Assembly (NCBI RefSeq): GCF_003385495.1
Contig: NZ_QNUH01000014.1
Coordinates: 1-64,000 of the forward strand
Source: Chryseobacterium elymi
GTDB lineage: Bacteria; Bacteroidota; Bacteroidia; Flavobacteriales; Weeksellaceae
Length of the DNA: 64,000 bases
Reading direction: 5' to 3'
Positions 8,154-18,700 of this stretch are shown piece by piece. Made by a program: the position numbers and the translations under genes. How positions within the stretch are numbered: position 1 is the first letter of the stretch; each line of letters opens with the position of its first letter. The notes under the pieces are model-generated. The model searched no databases. It saw only the letters and a program-made list of their open reading frames with translations, and was not told where the DNA came from.

Positions 8154-9380
8154 TTAGGATATGAATAGGTTTTCATGGTTGAGAACGCCTGTTTTCAGCA
8201 TGCACTGCCGCATTTTTTCATAAGTTCTGGCGATATCGTGATCCAATCCGATCGAAAACCTGATCAGCCCGTCCGATATGCCCATTGCTTCACGCTCTTC
8301 TTCAGGAATCTCCGATGAAGTTGAACTTCCCGAGCATGAAAATAAAGTTTTGTAGAATCCTAAGCTTACAGCCAGATACCCCAGATTTTCCTGCTGCATC
8401 ATTTCCATCAGCTCATTGGCTTTGTCGGTGGTGCCAGCATCTACCGTCAGCAATCCTCCGAATCCGTATTCCTCGTACATCATACTTTTCATCAGTTCAT
8501 GATCCTTATGGGATTTTAAACCCGGATAAGATACTTTCAGCCCGTCTTTTTCAAATCTTTCCGCAAGATACATTGCATTGTGGCTATGCTGCTTCATTCT
8601 GATGTGAAGTGTTCTCAGGTTTTTCAGGATGCTGGCAGAGCGGAAGCTGTCCATGGTAGGTCCTAATAACATACACGCTCCGTTGTTTACATTTTTCGTA
8701 TCATTAATAAATTCCTGTGTTCCGCAGTATACACCGCCTACCGTATCGCTGCTTCCATTAATGAATTTGGTTAAACTATGAATTACGATATCTGCACCTA
8801 ATAATGTAGGTGAAACAGAAAGAGGGGAGAATGTATTGTCTACGATCAGTTTCAGATTATGTTTTTTACAGATTTCTGAAAGTTTTCTAAGGTCTGCTAC
8901 CTCAAGTAAAGGATTACTCACACTTTCGCAGTAAATAACTTTAGTATTGGGAGTTATAGCATTCTCTATAGATTCAAAATTGCTGATGTCTACAAAAGTA
9001 GTATCAATATGGAAAGGTGGAAGGAAATTTTTAAGAAAAGCATAAGTTCCGCCGTAAATCGTTCTGCTGGAAATAATATGGTCTCCGCTTTTACAGACCT
9101 GCATTAATACAGAAGTGATAGCTCCCATTCCAGATGCCGTAACGTTAGCTGCCTCGGTATTTTCCATTTTAGCCAGTGCCTGCGCAAGATATAGATTCAT
9201 CGGGGATGAATGTCTGGAATATAAATAACATCCTTCAGCATTTCCCTCAAAGGTATCAAACATGGTTTTTGCCGAAAGGAATGTATAAGTAGAGCTGTCA
9301 GAAATTGATGGATTTACTCCTCCGAATTCACCAAAATACTGTAGATCCTGGATCTCATTGGCCGCATTAAAATTTTCCAT
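8154..9380 (-). CDS. Cys/Met-metabolism PLP enzyme, methionine gamma-lyase / cystathionine lyase-like
   Basis: 408 residues of the trans-sulfuration PLP family. Visible are YSRHSSP (phosphate-binding YSR), the GMGAI glycine turn, DNTFSPL with the Asp that pairs with the pyridine N, the Schiff-base Lys in SLTKFINGSSDTVGG, and RFSIGLD with the substrate-carboxylate Arg. Methionine gamma-lyases normally carry a Cys in the YGCT motif; here it is YGGTYAFL, so the typical MGL cysteine is Gly, as in cystathionine lyases and synthases. Reaction: probably C-S bond cleavage or exchange of homocysteine, methionine or cystathionine. It is transcribed divergently from an Lrp/AsnC regulator, its likely controller. 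Confidence 0.85.
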   Translation of the reverse strand: MENFNAANEIQDLQYFGEFGGVNPSISDSSTYTFLSAKTMFDTFEGNAEGCYLYSRHSSPMNLYLAQALAKMENTEAANVTASGMGAITSVLMQVCKSGDHIISSRTIYGGTYAFLKNFLPPFHIDTTFVDISNFESIENAITPNTKVIYCESVSNPLLEVADLRKLSEICKKHNLKLIVDNTFSPLSVSPTLLGADIVIHSLTKFINGSSDTVGGVYCGTQEFINDTKNVNNGACMLLGPTMDSFRSASILKNLRTLHIRMKQHSHNAMYLAERFEKDGLKVSYPGLKSHKDHELMKSMMYEEYGFGGLLTVDAGTTDKANELMEMMQQENLGYLAVSLGFYKTLFSCSGSSTSSEIPEEEREAMGISDGLIRFSIGLDHDIARTYEKMRQCMLKTGVLNHENLFIS

Positions 9381-9477
9381 AAGCTTTAGATTTTATTTGT
9401 CGGCTTAAATATGCTCTGTTTTCAGATTTATTACAAGGTATATTTAAATATGTAGAATATAAATCTATCATTTATGC

Positions 9478-9507
9478 TTTGAATAGAAAATATGTTTATT
9501 ATATTTG
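9478..9507 (+). promoter_or_regulatory. Bacteroidota promoter of the Lrp/AsnC gene
   Basis: TTTG (9478-9481), an 18-nt spacer, then TATATTTG (9500-9507). It fits TTG-N17-19-TAnnTTTG and puts the transcript start near 9514, which excludes the upstream ATG at 9492 as start of the regulator. Confidence 0.6.
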
Positions 9508-9539
9508 AATTTATTAAACTTTTTCCAAAAAATTATCTT

Positions 9540-9998
9540 ATGAATTTTGATGAAACGGATAAAAAACTACTCCTTTTACTTCAGGAAGACTGCAAACAGA
9601 CCACCAAAGAGCTGTCTTACAAGCTCAATTTGTCTGTAACGGCTGTTTATGAGCGCATAAAAAAGCTTGAAAATCTAGGCGTGATCTTAAAATATGTAGC
9701 ACTGCTGGACCGGCATAAAGTAAACCGTGATTTTATTGTGTTATGCCATGTAAAATTAACCCAGCACAAAAAAGAATTTGTGTTGCAGTTTGAAAGAGAA
9801 GTCATGAACCTGCAGGAAGTCACGGAATGTTTTCATGTAAGCGGCGATTATGATTATATCCTTAAAATAGGTGTAAAAGACATGGAGGATTACCGCAATT
9901 TCATGCTTAGCAAATTAACGACACTTCAGCATATAGCAAGCACTCACAGCTCTTTTATGATCTCTGAAGTGAAAAATACAACGGCTATTGTTCTGTAA
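9540..9998 (+). CDS. Lrp/AsnC-family transcriptional regulator
   Basis: 152 residues. The N-terminal helix-turn-helix begins with the family signature DETDKKLLLLLQEDCKQT and continues ...VTAVYERIKKLENLGVI. The C-terminal RAM effector domain contains the GDYDYILKI core that binds amino acids. The frame extends to an ATG at 9492, but the family N-terminus starts at MNFDETD (9540) and a promoter lies between the two, so 9540 is chosen. It is divergent from the methionine-gamma-lyase-like gene, the classical Lrp arrangement (compare decR/cyuR-type or MdeR regulation), and it probably senses a sulfur or branched amino acid. Only 1 bp separates its stop from that of the convergent bestrophin gene. 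Confidence 0.9.
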   Translation: MNFDETDKKLLLLLQEDCKQTTKELSYKLNLSVTAVYERIKKLENLGVILKYVALLDRHKVNRDFIVLCHVKLTQHKKEFVLQFEREVMNLQEVTECFHVSGDYDYILKIGVKDMEDYRNFMLSKLTTLQHIASTHSSFMISEVKNTTAIVL

Positions 9999-9999
9999 T

Positions 10000-11025
10000 T
10001 TATACGAGGACTCCGTTCTTTGGAGTAATAGGTTCAGGAAGATCATCATGCTCTCCGATCATTTGAAGTACATCTATCTCAATGGACCGACATATAGAAA
10101 GCATCGGGATATCAAACATTAGCCCTGCAAATGGGTTTTCTGAATAATCCCCAACTAATTCCATAATAATATAAACCCAGCCTATAACTACACAGAAAGG
10201 AATACATGTCCAGAGTCCCCAAACACCTAATCTGTCAAATTCGTTAACGAGACCCAATGGAAGAAGTATAATAAAAATAATAATAAGAATGAAACCTGTA
10301 TTGGCAAATTGTCTGGGTGATGGGAACTTTTTTATTCTCTCAGCTTTCCCCTGATGATCATAGAATTCATTGAGACAGGTTTGAAGCTGCATCTGATTAA
10401 AATCGGAGATGAAATTGTTGTTCTTTAAGTCGTTAATCTCTTTTGCCTGTTTGGAAATTAGATACGTTGCAAAATTTTTATATTCTGAATGTAAATTAAA
10501 TTCTTCTTCAGATAGATATTTTCTTTGAAAAAGTGAAGTTCTGCTATAATCTGGGAATCCTGCTTTTATTAGCCTGTGACGTTTTTGATTGACAGTTCCG
10601 AAATGTCTGCTTAAGCTTATGTGCTCCCATTCTGTAGGAACTAATAGCTGTTCACGAAAAGTGTAAAGCCATGCAATGTGACGATAAATAATTTCCTTTC
10701 TTTTTGTTTCAAGACTATCTGAGTCTTCATTTTGATCCCTAAAAGCATACATCATTGAGGTAAATGACCTGCTTGAATTGACAATACCTCCCCATATTTT
10801 TCTGGCTTCCCAAAGTCTATCATAAGCCTGATTATTTTTAAAACCAACAAAAAAGGCAACTGCGGTACCTACTAAAGCTACAGGAATCCACGGAATAACC
10901 ATCCACTCCCAATCGAAAAAATAGAAAAGTGCGACCACTAAGGTACACCAAGCCGTAAGCCATATAAGATGAACCCCAGCGAGGTGTAGAACCTGTTTAT
11001 AATTAAAATACTTTGTTGTGATCAT
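10000..11025 (-). CDS. bestrophin-family ion channel (YneE/UPF0187)
   Basis: 341 residues. The first third has two hydrophobic segments and the family stretch FFVGFKNNQAYDRLWEARK-IWG. A second hydrophobic pair follows at about residues 240-290 (ILIIIFIILLPLGLV). The C-terminus has the conserved GDYSENPF loop and a DIPM-SICRSIEID segment. Bacterial bestrophins are pentameric channels in the inner membrane; the Klebsiella relative is a cation channel and others pass anions. It is solitary and ends 1 bp from the stop of the convergent Lrp gene with no hairpin between, so transcriptional overlap of the two mRNAs is expected. Confidence 0.88.
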   Translation of the reverse strand: MITTKYFNYKQVLHLAGVHLIWLTAWCTLVVALFYFFDWEWMVIPWIPVALVGTAVAFFVGFKNNQAYDRLWEARKIWGGIVNSSRSFTSMMYAFRDQNEDSDSLETKRKEIIYRHIAWLYTFREQLLVPTEWEHISLSRHFGTVNQKRHRLIKAGFPDYSRTSLFQRKYLSEEEFNLHSEYKNFATYLISKQAKEINDLKNNNFISDFNQMQLQTCLNEFYDHQGKAERIKKFPSPRQFANTGFILIIIFIILLPLGLVNEFDRLGVWGLWTCIPFCVVIGWVYIIMELVGDYSENPFAGLMFDIPMLSICRSIEIDVLQMIGEHDDLPEPITPKNGVLV

Positions 11026-11192
11026 AGAAAAGGTGTTTTACGGAAAGTTTTTAGCAAAATAAATACCAAGTTGTAAGAGGGCGGCACGGTGTTTATTTAT
11101 TAATATACAACATAACTTATTGGATTTAGAGTTTTTTTTATTTTTATTCCTGAATTAATAAATATATTATAGGATAATAGCATTAATGTTAA

Positions 11193-11220
11193 TAAAAAAA
11201 ACCTCTAAAAATTAGAGATT
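11193..11220 (-). terminator. Rho-independent terminator of the E1 gene
   Basis: Read on the minus strand: AATCTCTAA, TTT loop, TTAGAGGTT, then a run of T. It lies 21 bp after the E1 stop codon. Confidence 0.75.
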
Positions 11221-11240
11221 TCATATAAATAATAAAGCTG

Positions 11241-13313
11241 TTAATATTTCAGCATTTCTTCAATCTTTTTACCGAGCTTTTCAGCATTCGGAAGCATTTC
11301 TTTTTCCAGTACCAAATTGATAGGAACTGCCGGAACATCAAGAGATCCCAGTGTTTCCACAGGAGCATCCAGATACTTGAAGCAGTTTTTGGAGATACGG
11401 TGTGCAAATGCTTCGGCAAATGAATTGTTCAATTGTTCTTCGGTAAGAACAATACATTTTCCGTGTGCTTTTACCCTTTCAAAAACAAGCTCTTCATCCA
11501 GAGGAATTATAGTTCTCAGGTCGATGACTTCAATCCTTCCTTCAAAATTCTTCACAGCTTCTTTTGCCCAGTAGATTCCCATTCCATAGGTTACAACCAA
11601 TAAAGTTCTGCCTTTTTCAGTTTCATTCCGGTCTGCTTCAATGATTACTTTACCTTTTCCGAAAGGAAGGATATAGTCTTCTGAAGGCTCAATGGTTTTA
11701 GCATCTTCGGTTCCGGGAACTTTGCTCCAGTATAAACCTTTATGCTCCAGCATGATCACAGCATTTGGATCGTAATAAGCAGCTTTTAGCAAACCTTTGA
11801 AATCGGCTGCGTTGCTAGGATAAGCAATTTTAATTCCTTTAATATTGGCTAAAATACTTTCAACACTTCCGCTGTGGTATGGTCCGCCGCCTCCGTATGC
11901 ACCGATAGGTACACGGATAATATTGCTTACAGGAAATTTTCCCTGACTTAAATAGTTTGATTTTGAAATCTCAGTAATCAATTGGTTGATTCCCGGATAA
12001 ATATAATCGGCAAACTGAACTTCTACGATGGGCTTTAATCCTACTGCGCTCATTCCTGCAGTTGATCCTATGATATAGGCCTCCTGAATAGCTGTATTAA
12101 ATACCCTTTTGCTTCCGAATTTTTTTCCTAAAGTCACCGTCTCTCTGAAAACGCCTCCAATTCTTTCTCCTACATCCTGTCCGTAAAGAAGAGCTTCGGG
12201 ATGTTTCCACATCAGCTCCTGAACAGCATGGATTGCAGCATCTACCATAACAATTTTCTCACCGCCTTCAGGCTCGCGGGTTCCAGTTTCTTCAGTAATT
12301 GGAGTGGGAGCGAAAACATGTTGCATAACCGTTTCCGGTTTTGGATCTTCTGCGTTTTTAGCTCTTTCAAAAGCCTCTTCAGCTTCCAGACGGGCTTTTT
12401 TAGTGATCTGCTTTAAGAGATCTTCATCAACTCCTGCTTCAAGAAGCTGTTTTCTAAGGATCTCGCCCGGATCTTTAGCTCTATGCTTAGTTAAATCTTC
12501 TTCGTCTCTGTAAAATTCTCTTCGTACTCCGGAAGTATGGTGACCGATAAGAACTGTTTTAGCGCAAACTACTAAAGGTTTTCTTTCAGTTCTTACAAAA
12601 TCTACAGCCTTCTTCATAGCTTCGAAGCTTTCCACAAAATCAGTTCCGTCCACACGCATTCTGCCAAGACCTGTGAAACCGGCTACGAAATCGTAAGCGT
12701 CACATGTTCTTGCTTCCTCTTTGGTTACAGAAATTCCCCATTCATTATCCTGTACGAGGAATATGATAGGAAGCTGATGAAGGGCGGCAAACTGTAAAGC
12801 TTCACTTACTTCGCCTTCCGTTACCGAATTATCTCCCAGGCTGCAGATTACAACCGGATTGTTCTCGAAGCTCTGTAAATTGAATTCCTGAATATATTTT
12901 ATTCCCTGCGCGACACCTGTAGTAGGAATAGTCTGCATTCCTGTTGCTGAGCTCTGGTGAATGATCTTGGGTTTGTTTTCGTCTCTGCTTGATGGATGGG
13001 AGTAGTATGATCTTCCTCCGGAAAATGGATCTTCTGCTTTGGCCAGAAGCTGCAGCATTAATTGGTACGGCTCAAAACCGAGTCCTAAAAGAATGCTTTC
13101 ATCACGGTAATAAGGAGATACCCAGTCTTCTTTTTTTAACTGATAAGCTGTTGCCAACTGGATGGCTTCATGACCTCTTGAAGTGCTATGAACATATTTG
13201 CAGATATTTCTGTTTTCCTCATAGATATCCGCCATTGCCTTAGCAAGCATCATATGATTGTATGCTTTAAGCAGAATATCCTGAGAAACCTTTTCGTGAA
13301 GTGTATTTTCCAT
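11241..13313 (-). CDS. 2-oxoacid (branched-chain type) dehydrogenase E1, alpha and beta subunits fused
   Basis: 690 residues. The N-terminal half is an E1-alpha (residues about 1-330) with the thiamine-diphosphate motif GDNSVTEGE...LVQDN and the RDES/HQSSATG region. An acidic linker follows, then an E1-beta half with ALLYGQDVG, GGGGPYHSGS and the C-terminal transketolase fold. The enzyme decarboxylates branched-chain 2-oxoacids or pyruvate and hands the acyl group to a lipoyl E2. E2 and E3 are not nearby. One-chain E1 is common in Bacteroidota. The start is MENTLHEKV (13313); an in-frame ATG 27 bp upstream is rejected because it would fall in the terminator of the upstream protease gene. Confidence 0.88.
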   Translation of the reverse strand: MENTLHEKVSQDILLKAYNHMMLAKAMADIYEENRNICKYVHSTSRGHEAIQLATAYQLKKEDWVSPYYRDESILLGLGFEPYQLMLQLLAKAEDPFSGGRSYYSHPSSRDENKPKIIHQSSATGMQTIPTTGVAQGIKYIQEFNLQSFENNPVVICSLGDNSVTEGEVSEALQFAALHQLPIIFLVQDNEWGISVTKEEARTCDAYDFVAGFTGLGRMRVDGTDFVESFEAMKKAVDFVRTERKPLVVCAKTVLIGHHTSGVRREFYRDEEDLTKHRAKDPGEILRKQLLEAGVDEDLLKQITKKARLEAEEAFERAKNAEDPKPETVMQHVFAPTPITEETGTREPEGGEKIVMVDAAIHAVQELMWKHPEALLYGQDVGERIGGVFRETVTLGKKFGSKRVFNTAIQEAYIIGSTAGMSAVGLKPIVEVQFADYIYPGINQLITEISKSNYLSQGKFPVSNIIRVPIGAYGGGGPYHSGSVESILANIKGIKIAYPSNAADFKGLLKAAYYDPNAVIMLEHKGLYWSKVPGTEDAKTIEPSEDYILPFGKGKVIIEADRNETEKGRTLLVVTYGMGIYWAKEAVKNFEGRIEVIDLRTIIPLDEELVFERVKAHGKCIVLTEEQLNNSFAEAFAHRISKNCFKYLDAPVETLGSLDVPAVPINLVLEKEMLPNAEKLGKKIEEMLKY

Positions 13314-13330
13314 AGGAAGCAAATATACAT

Positions 13331-13365
13331 AAAAAAACAAAATACTAACAAGCGTTAGTATTTTG
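13331..13365 (-). terminator. Rho-independent terminator of the subtilase gene
   Basis: Perfect 12-bp stem CAAAATACTAAC / GTTAGTATTTTG with a 4-nt loop, followed on the minus strand by seven T. It lies immediately before the E1 start codon. Confidence 0.85.
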
Positions 13366-13388
13366 TGAGAATTTTATGTAATACAGGA

Positions 13389-15503
13389 TTATTCCTTGAT
13401 TACTTTTTTAGAGATAACATCTTTGTCTGTTCTTATTTCAATGATGTAAATACCCTTAGTATAGGTAGATAGATCTATCGATTCTTTATCGCTGTTGATC
13501 ACCCCATTCTGTAGTTTTTTTCCAGAAAGATCATAAATTACGAAAGCAGACTTTTTAGGGGCTTTCAATATGTTTATGAAATCTTTTGTAATCGTTGGAG
13601 CTACTGCGAGACCGCTTAATGCATTGGTTTCGCTGGTTCCTAAAACAGTTTGTGTCTGACCTGTCGCTATAATAGAATAGTTTTGCGGAGCATTGGCACC
13701 GGCATTGTTTTTTAATGTCCCTTTATTAGTGATCTCAATTCGGTAAGTTCTACCAGCAACAGGGGTATCTATTACCACTTGTTCTACATTATCTACTGTA
13801 TTGTCCGCCTTAGTAGCAGGGGTCATTGGAGAAGTAGCGTTCAGTTTCCAAGGATAATAAATCGTATTGTTTGTTGTATCTATAATTCTTAAATCTAAAT
13901 CATTTACCAATCTTGATGCTCTGTTGTTATACGCATCAGCCCACGTTAGGTTGGCAGGAATAACGTATTCAGGATCAATCCATGAAATTGTAACTTTCAA
14001 CGGCTCAGTACCAGATGCTACAACATTCTTTGTGTTTGGAGTACCGCTGGTTAATGTTTCGTTATTAAAGATAACAGTATTGTTAGCTTTTCCCACTAAT
14101 AGTTCAGCACCTTTTTTAGCATTGATGTATCCCCACCCAAACCATGGATCTGGACCTACATTCCCCGCTTCAGAAGCTGAATGAATCATTAAGGTTTTTG
14201 CACTTGCTGCATTTAATACCTGATTTGAGAAAAGTTCTTTATTTACTTGTGTCCATAGCCCGATAACTCCGGTCACTACTGGTGCAGAATAAGAAGTTCC
14301 GCTTCCGTAGCTATATGTTGTACTGCCAACAGTATCTTCTGCTGTCGCTGCGGAGAATACATCAGTACCTGTAGTTGAAATATCCGGTTTAATTCCTCCG
14401 TCATCTCTCGGTCCTGCACTGCTGTAGTCAGAATGAACAACATCAGAAGCAGTAGTATATTTAAAGTTATTGGTAGAAATTACATCCGTAGCTCCAACAA
14501 CGATAATGTTTTTGGCTAAAGATCCAGGTCCGATACAATCAGCTCCATTGCTACAGTTTGTTGTAGGAAGTGTATCTGTTGCAGCAAACTGAACTTGGAC
14601 ACCATTATCATCGGTATAATATTTAGGAAAGGCAGATGTTCCTGGGTAATCAGGTCCGTAACCAAAATAATTACCAGAAGATTTTACAATAATATAAGAA
14701 GGATTATTATATACAATCTGATCATAGTTTTGATCTTGTATGAAATAAGTCCCCTGTAGATCCATAGAAGTAGAAGGGCTTTCAAAAACACCTGGCCAAA
14801 CCCATGCATTTACACCATTTACAGTTTTAACATCCCAACCTTGATTGGTTCCATATGAGTGATTAGACAGATTAGGCTGGGCAACAAGTATTTTTTGAAA
14901 TACAGTACTTGTTGTAGTATCACCAGGTAATGTAGTAGTTGCAAATCTATAAGAATCCATGATAGAATTGATAGCTATTCCTTTTGTGTTTCCACTAAGG
15001 CCGCCTCCACTTATATTTATACTTTTACCACCAATAAAACTGGCTACACCCGTTGCGTGCGCACTGTAAATTTGTGTTGTAGCTTCTTTATTGGTAATTC
15101 TTCCTGGGATGTTATCGAAAGCTGTATGAGCAGCATATACTCTACCCCCGTCGAAAATAGTGTATTTAATACCTTCACCATTATAAGCGTTAGTTAATCC
15201 TACTACACCACCTGCTGTATTGAGGTTATCAGCATTAGCATTCAAAACTTGTCTGTTATCTTCGTTTTGATAAAAATAAGGCTTACCACTTGGAGTAAAT
15301 CCAGCTAAATTACTCCTTTGTTCTTCAATTTCTTTTAAAGTCTCTGAAGATCTGTCTGCTCCGTAATGCTTTGAAACATAAGAGTCAAACTTTGCAGTAT
15401 TCTCTTTGTTTTGTTTTTCAAACTCTCTTTTTAATCCTTCATTGTTTTGCGCACTTAATAATGTAATTGCCAAAGTGCTGACCAAAAGTAAATGTTTCTT
15501 CAT
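13389..15503 (-). CDS. secreted subtilisin-like (S8) serine protease with T9SS type A sorting domain
   Basis: 704 residues. Signal peptide MKKHLLLVSTLAITLLSAQ; a charged propeptide region to about residue 95; S8 catalytic triad Asp118 (IFDGGRV), His149 (SAHATGV) and Ser404 (GTSYSAP). A beta-sandwich (P-domain-like) follows at about 490-620. The last 80 residues are a T9SS type A C-terminal signal (FINILKAPKKSAFVIYDLSG ... GIYIIEI ... KKVIKE). It is exported by Sec and then by T9SS, giving a surface or free protease for protein feeding. A TATATTTG -7 box lies 35 bp upstream. It is solitary with its own terminator. Confidence 0.92.
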   Translation of the reverse strand: MKKHLLLVSTLAITLLSAQNNEGLKREFEKQNKENTAKFDSYVSKHYGADRSSETLKEIEEQRSNLAGFTPSGKPYFYQNEDNRQVLNANADNLNTAGGVVGLTNAYNGEGIKYTIFDGGRVYAAHTAFDNIPGRITNKEATTQIYSAHATGVASFIGGKSINISGGGLSGNTKGIAINSIMDSYRFATTTLPGDTTTSTVFQKILVAQPNLSNHSYGTNQGWDVKTVNGVNAWVWPGVFESPSTSMDLQGTYFIQDQNYDQIVYNNPSYIIVKSSGNYFGYGPDYPGTSAFPKYYTDDNGVQVQFAATDTLPTTNCSNGADCIGPGSLAKNIIVVGATDVISTNNFKYTTASDVVHSDYSSAGPRDDGGIKPDISTTGTDVFSAATAEDTVGSTTYSYGSGTSYSAPVVTGVIGLWTQVNKELFSNQVLNAASAKTLMIHSASEAGNVGPDPWFGWGYINAKKGAELLVGKANNTVIFNNETLTSGTPNTKNVVASGTEPLKVTISWIDPEYVIPANLTWADAYNNRASRLVNDLDLRIIDTTNNTIYYPWKLNATSPMTPATKADNTVDNVEQVVIDTPVAGRTYRIEITNKGTLKNNAGANAPQNYSIIATGQTQTVLGTSETNALSGLAVAPTITKDFINILKAPKKSAFVIYDLSGKKLQNGVINSDKESIDLSTYTKGIYIIEIRTDKDVISKKVIKE

Positions 15504-15538
15504 AATGGTTCAGTAAAATATTAAAATTTATAGGTTAG

Positions 15539-15546
15539 CAAATATA
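15539..15546 (-). promoter_or_regulatory. -7 box of the subtilase gene
   Basis: TATATTTG on the minus strand, 35 bp before the start codon; full match to TAnnTTTG, no obvious -33 TTG. Confidence 0.45.
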
Positions 15547-15793
15547 TACTAAAATATTTAATCATCTTGTTCTTGCTGCATATTATTTGTTTTTTTAGTG
15601 TGATTTAATAAGGTTATATTGGTTTAGGATGGGTAGTTGTTTATTTTGATGCTTTTCATTTTTTTTATGAATTTGAAAATTTAGAATTAAAAAAGAATTT
15701 TTCTAATACTCTTTGAAACGAAATCATGATATCTATTATTAGAAAAATTGAAGTAACTTTACATTCTCTTTTTTAAAAAAGTTAGAAAATTAT

Positions 15794-18700
15794 ATGTATT
15801 TAATTTTTGACACAGAAACAACCGGATTACCTAAAAATTTCAATGCACCGCTTTCAGATTCTGAGAACTGGCCAAGAATGGTTCAGATTGCATGGCAAGT
15901 GCATGATGATGATGGGAAATTAATTGAAAACCAGGATTATATAATAAAACCTGAAGGGTATGATATTCCCTTCAATGCCGCAAGGATTCACGGAATTACT
16001 ACTAAAATTGCTCATGAAGAAGGACGTGACCTGCAAGAGATTCTGGAAGAGTTTTCTAAAGTGCTGGACAGGGTAAGAATAGTGTCCGGACATAATGTAG
16101 AATTCGATTATAATATTGTAGGAGCAGAATTTTACAGGAAAAATTTAAAAGACAATCTTCAGGATAAACCTAAAGCCGATACAATGGTTTTGGGAACAGA
16201 TTACTGTAAGCTTGGCGGTGGAAGAGGAGGAAGATATAAATCTCCGAAACTGGAAGAGTTGTACGAAAAGCTCTACGGTCACAAATTTGATGAAGCGCAC
16301 AACGCTGCTGCCGATGTGAATGCGACTGCCCGGGTATTCTTTGAAATGATGAGAATAGGAGTAATTCCTGCTGAAGTACTGAAGATTTCTGAAGATCAGC
16401 TGAGTTACTTTAAAACCCTTTATCCGGACCCGATAAAGCCGTTTAATATTGTTATCAGAAGGCAAGTTGCTGATTTTAACAATAAGAAAAAACAGTCTGA
16501 TTTTGGAAGTATAGATGAAATTGATCTTGGAAAATACTTCAATTTTAACAGCCATAGTGTTTTCTCTACATTGATGGCTACTTCAAGCATCAGTGATCTC
16601 ATCAAAAAAGCTTCTGACGAAAACTTTCCCGCTGTAGGTATGGTGGATATTGGAAATATGATGGGAGCTTTTAAATTTGTTTCAGCAGTAGAATCTGCCA
16701 ATTCGGACCGCTCTAAAAAGCATAAAGAGTTTCTTGCCAAAAAACAGGAAGCTGAAGAAAATGGAACAGAATTTACTGAGCAGGAACCTGTTTCAGCTCC
16801 GCTTATTCCTGTTGTAGGTTGTGAATTTTATATCTCAGACCGGTATGAGCAGAAGCAGTTTACAAAAGATGATCCGGACAGAAGAACCCAGGTTGTTCTT
16901 TTGGCAAAGGATTTTAACGGATATAAAAACCTGGCAAAACTTTCGAGTATAGGATTTTTAAAAGGATTTTATTTTGGAGTTCCGAGGATCAGCAGAGAGC
17001 TGATCGCTGAGTATAAGGAAGGTTTGATAGCCCTGACCTCCGGAATTTTAGGAGATATTCCTGATGCGATTCTTAATACCGGAGAACAAAAAGGGGAAGA
17101 GCTTTTCAAATGGTGGAAAGACACGTTCGGAGATGATTTCTATGTACAGCTTCAGAATCATAAACTGCCTGAAGAAGAGCATTTGAATGAAGTTTTATTA
17201 TATCTGGCAGATAAATACAATACCAAAATTCTTGCCCAGAATGAAACTTTTTATACCCATAAAGATGATGCGAATATCCAAGACATTGTAAGCTGTATCA
17301 AGGATGGTGAAAAATTAACCACACCTGTAGGAAAAGGCTTCGGAAAACGTAGAGGACTTACCACAGGAGAATATTATATTAAAAACAGTGACGAGATCAA
17401 AGAAGCATTTCTGGCTTATCCGGATGCCTTTGAAGCTTATGATGAATTTCTCGCAAAATTCAGTCCCTACACCCTAAAAAGGGATGTTCTCCTTCCTAAA
17501 TTTGATATTCCGGAAGAGTTTATCCATGTGGAAGATGCAGTGGATGGCGGAAAAAGAGGAGAGATGGCTTATCTTACTCACCTAACCTATGAAGGTGCTA
17601 GGAAAAGATATACAGAAATTACAGAAGAAATTAAAGAACGTCTTGACTTTGAACTTGACGTAATTGCCAATACCGGATATCCCGGATACTTCCTTATCGT
17701 ACAGGATTTCTGTAACGAAGCCCGGAACATGGGCGTTTGGGTCGGGCCCGGAAGAGGTTCTGCAGCAGGTTCTGCAGTAGCTTATTGCATTGGGATTACT
17801 AACGTTGATCCTATCAAGTATGATCTCCTTTTTGAGAGATTCCTGAATCCGGAGAGGGTTTCGATGCCCGATATTGATATTGACTTTGATGATGAAGGAC
17901 GTGACAGAGTTATTAAGTGGGTGATTGAGAAATATGGGCAGAGCCAGGTAGCGCAGATCATTACCTATTCGGTTTTGGGTGGAAAATCTGCCATTAAGGA
18001 TGCCGGAAGGGTATTGGATCTCCCGATTCCCGATACCAATAATATCGCCAAACTGATTCCTGCCAGCCCTGGAATGAATATTGCCAAAGCTTTAGCGAAA
18101 TATGATAAGCTAAAGCCCGAAGAGCAGATGCTGGTGGATGAAATGAGAACGGTTCTGGACAACCCAGATGATCCTCGTTTCGATGTATTGGCGAGTGCCA
18201 AGAAAATGGAAGGATGTATCAGGAACACAGGAATTCATGCCTGTGGAGTGATTATTACGCCTGAGGATGTAAGTAACCTTGTGCCGATAACAATTGCAGC
18301 AAAAGATGCTGATATTCTGGTTTCCCAGTTTGACAACTCGGTGGCGGAAAGCGCGGGACTTCTGAAAATGGACTTCCTGGGACTCCGTACCCTGACGATC
18401 ATTAAAGATGCCATGAAACTGGTTAAGCAAAGGCATAATATAGATCTTGATCCGGACGAAATTCCGCTCGATGATACCAAAACTTATCAGTTATTTAAAG
18501 AAGGAAGAACAATCGGAATTTTCCAGTATGAAAGTCCGGGGATGCAGAAATACATGAGAGAGCTTAAGCCTACAGTTTTTGCCGATCTTATTGCCATGAA
18601 CGCGCTTTATCGTCCCGGACCTATTAAATATATCCCGAACTTTATCAACAGAAAGCACGGAATTGAGGAAATTGTTTACGACTTACCGGAAACCGAAGAA

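Noticed and set aside
9381..9477. SAM or other riboswitch before the methionine-lyase-like gene
   Set aside because: The leader is short and AT-rich, without the paired elements of any SAM riboswitch that I can recognise.
9492..9539. Upstream ATG as start of the Lrp gene
   Set aside because: It lies before the -7 box, and the 16 extra residues are hydrophobic and unlike the family.
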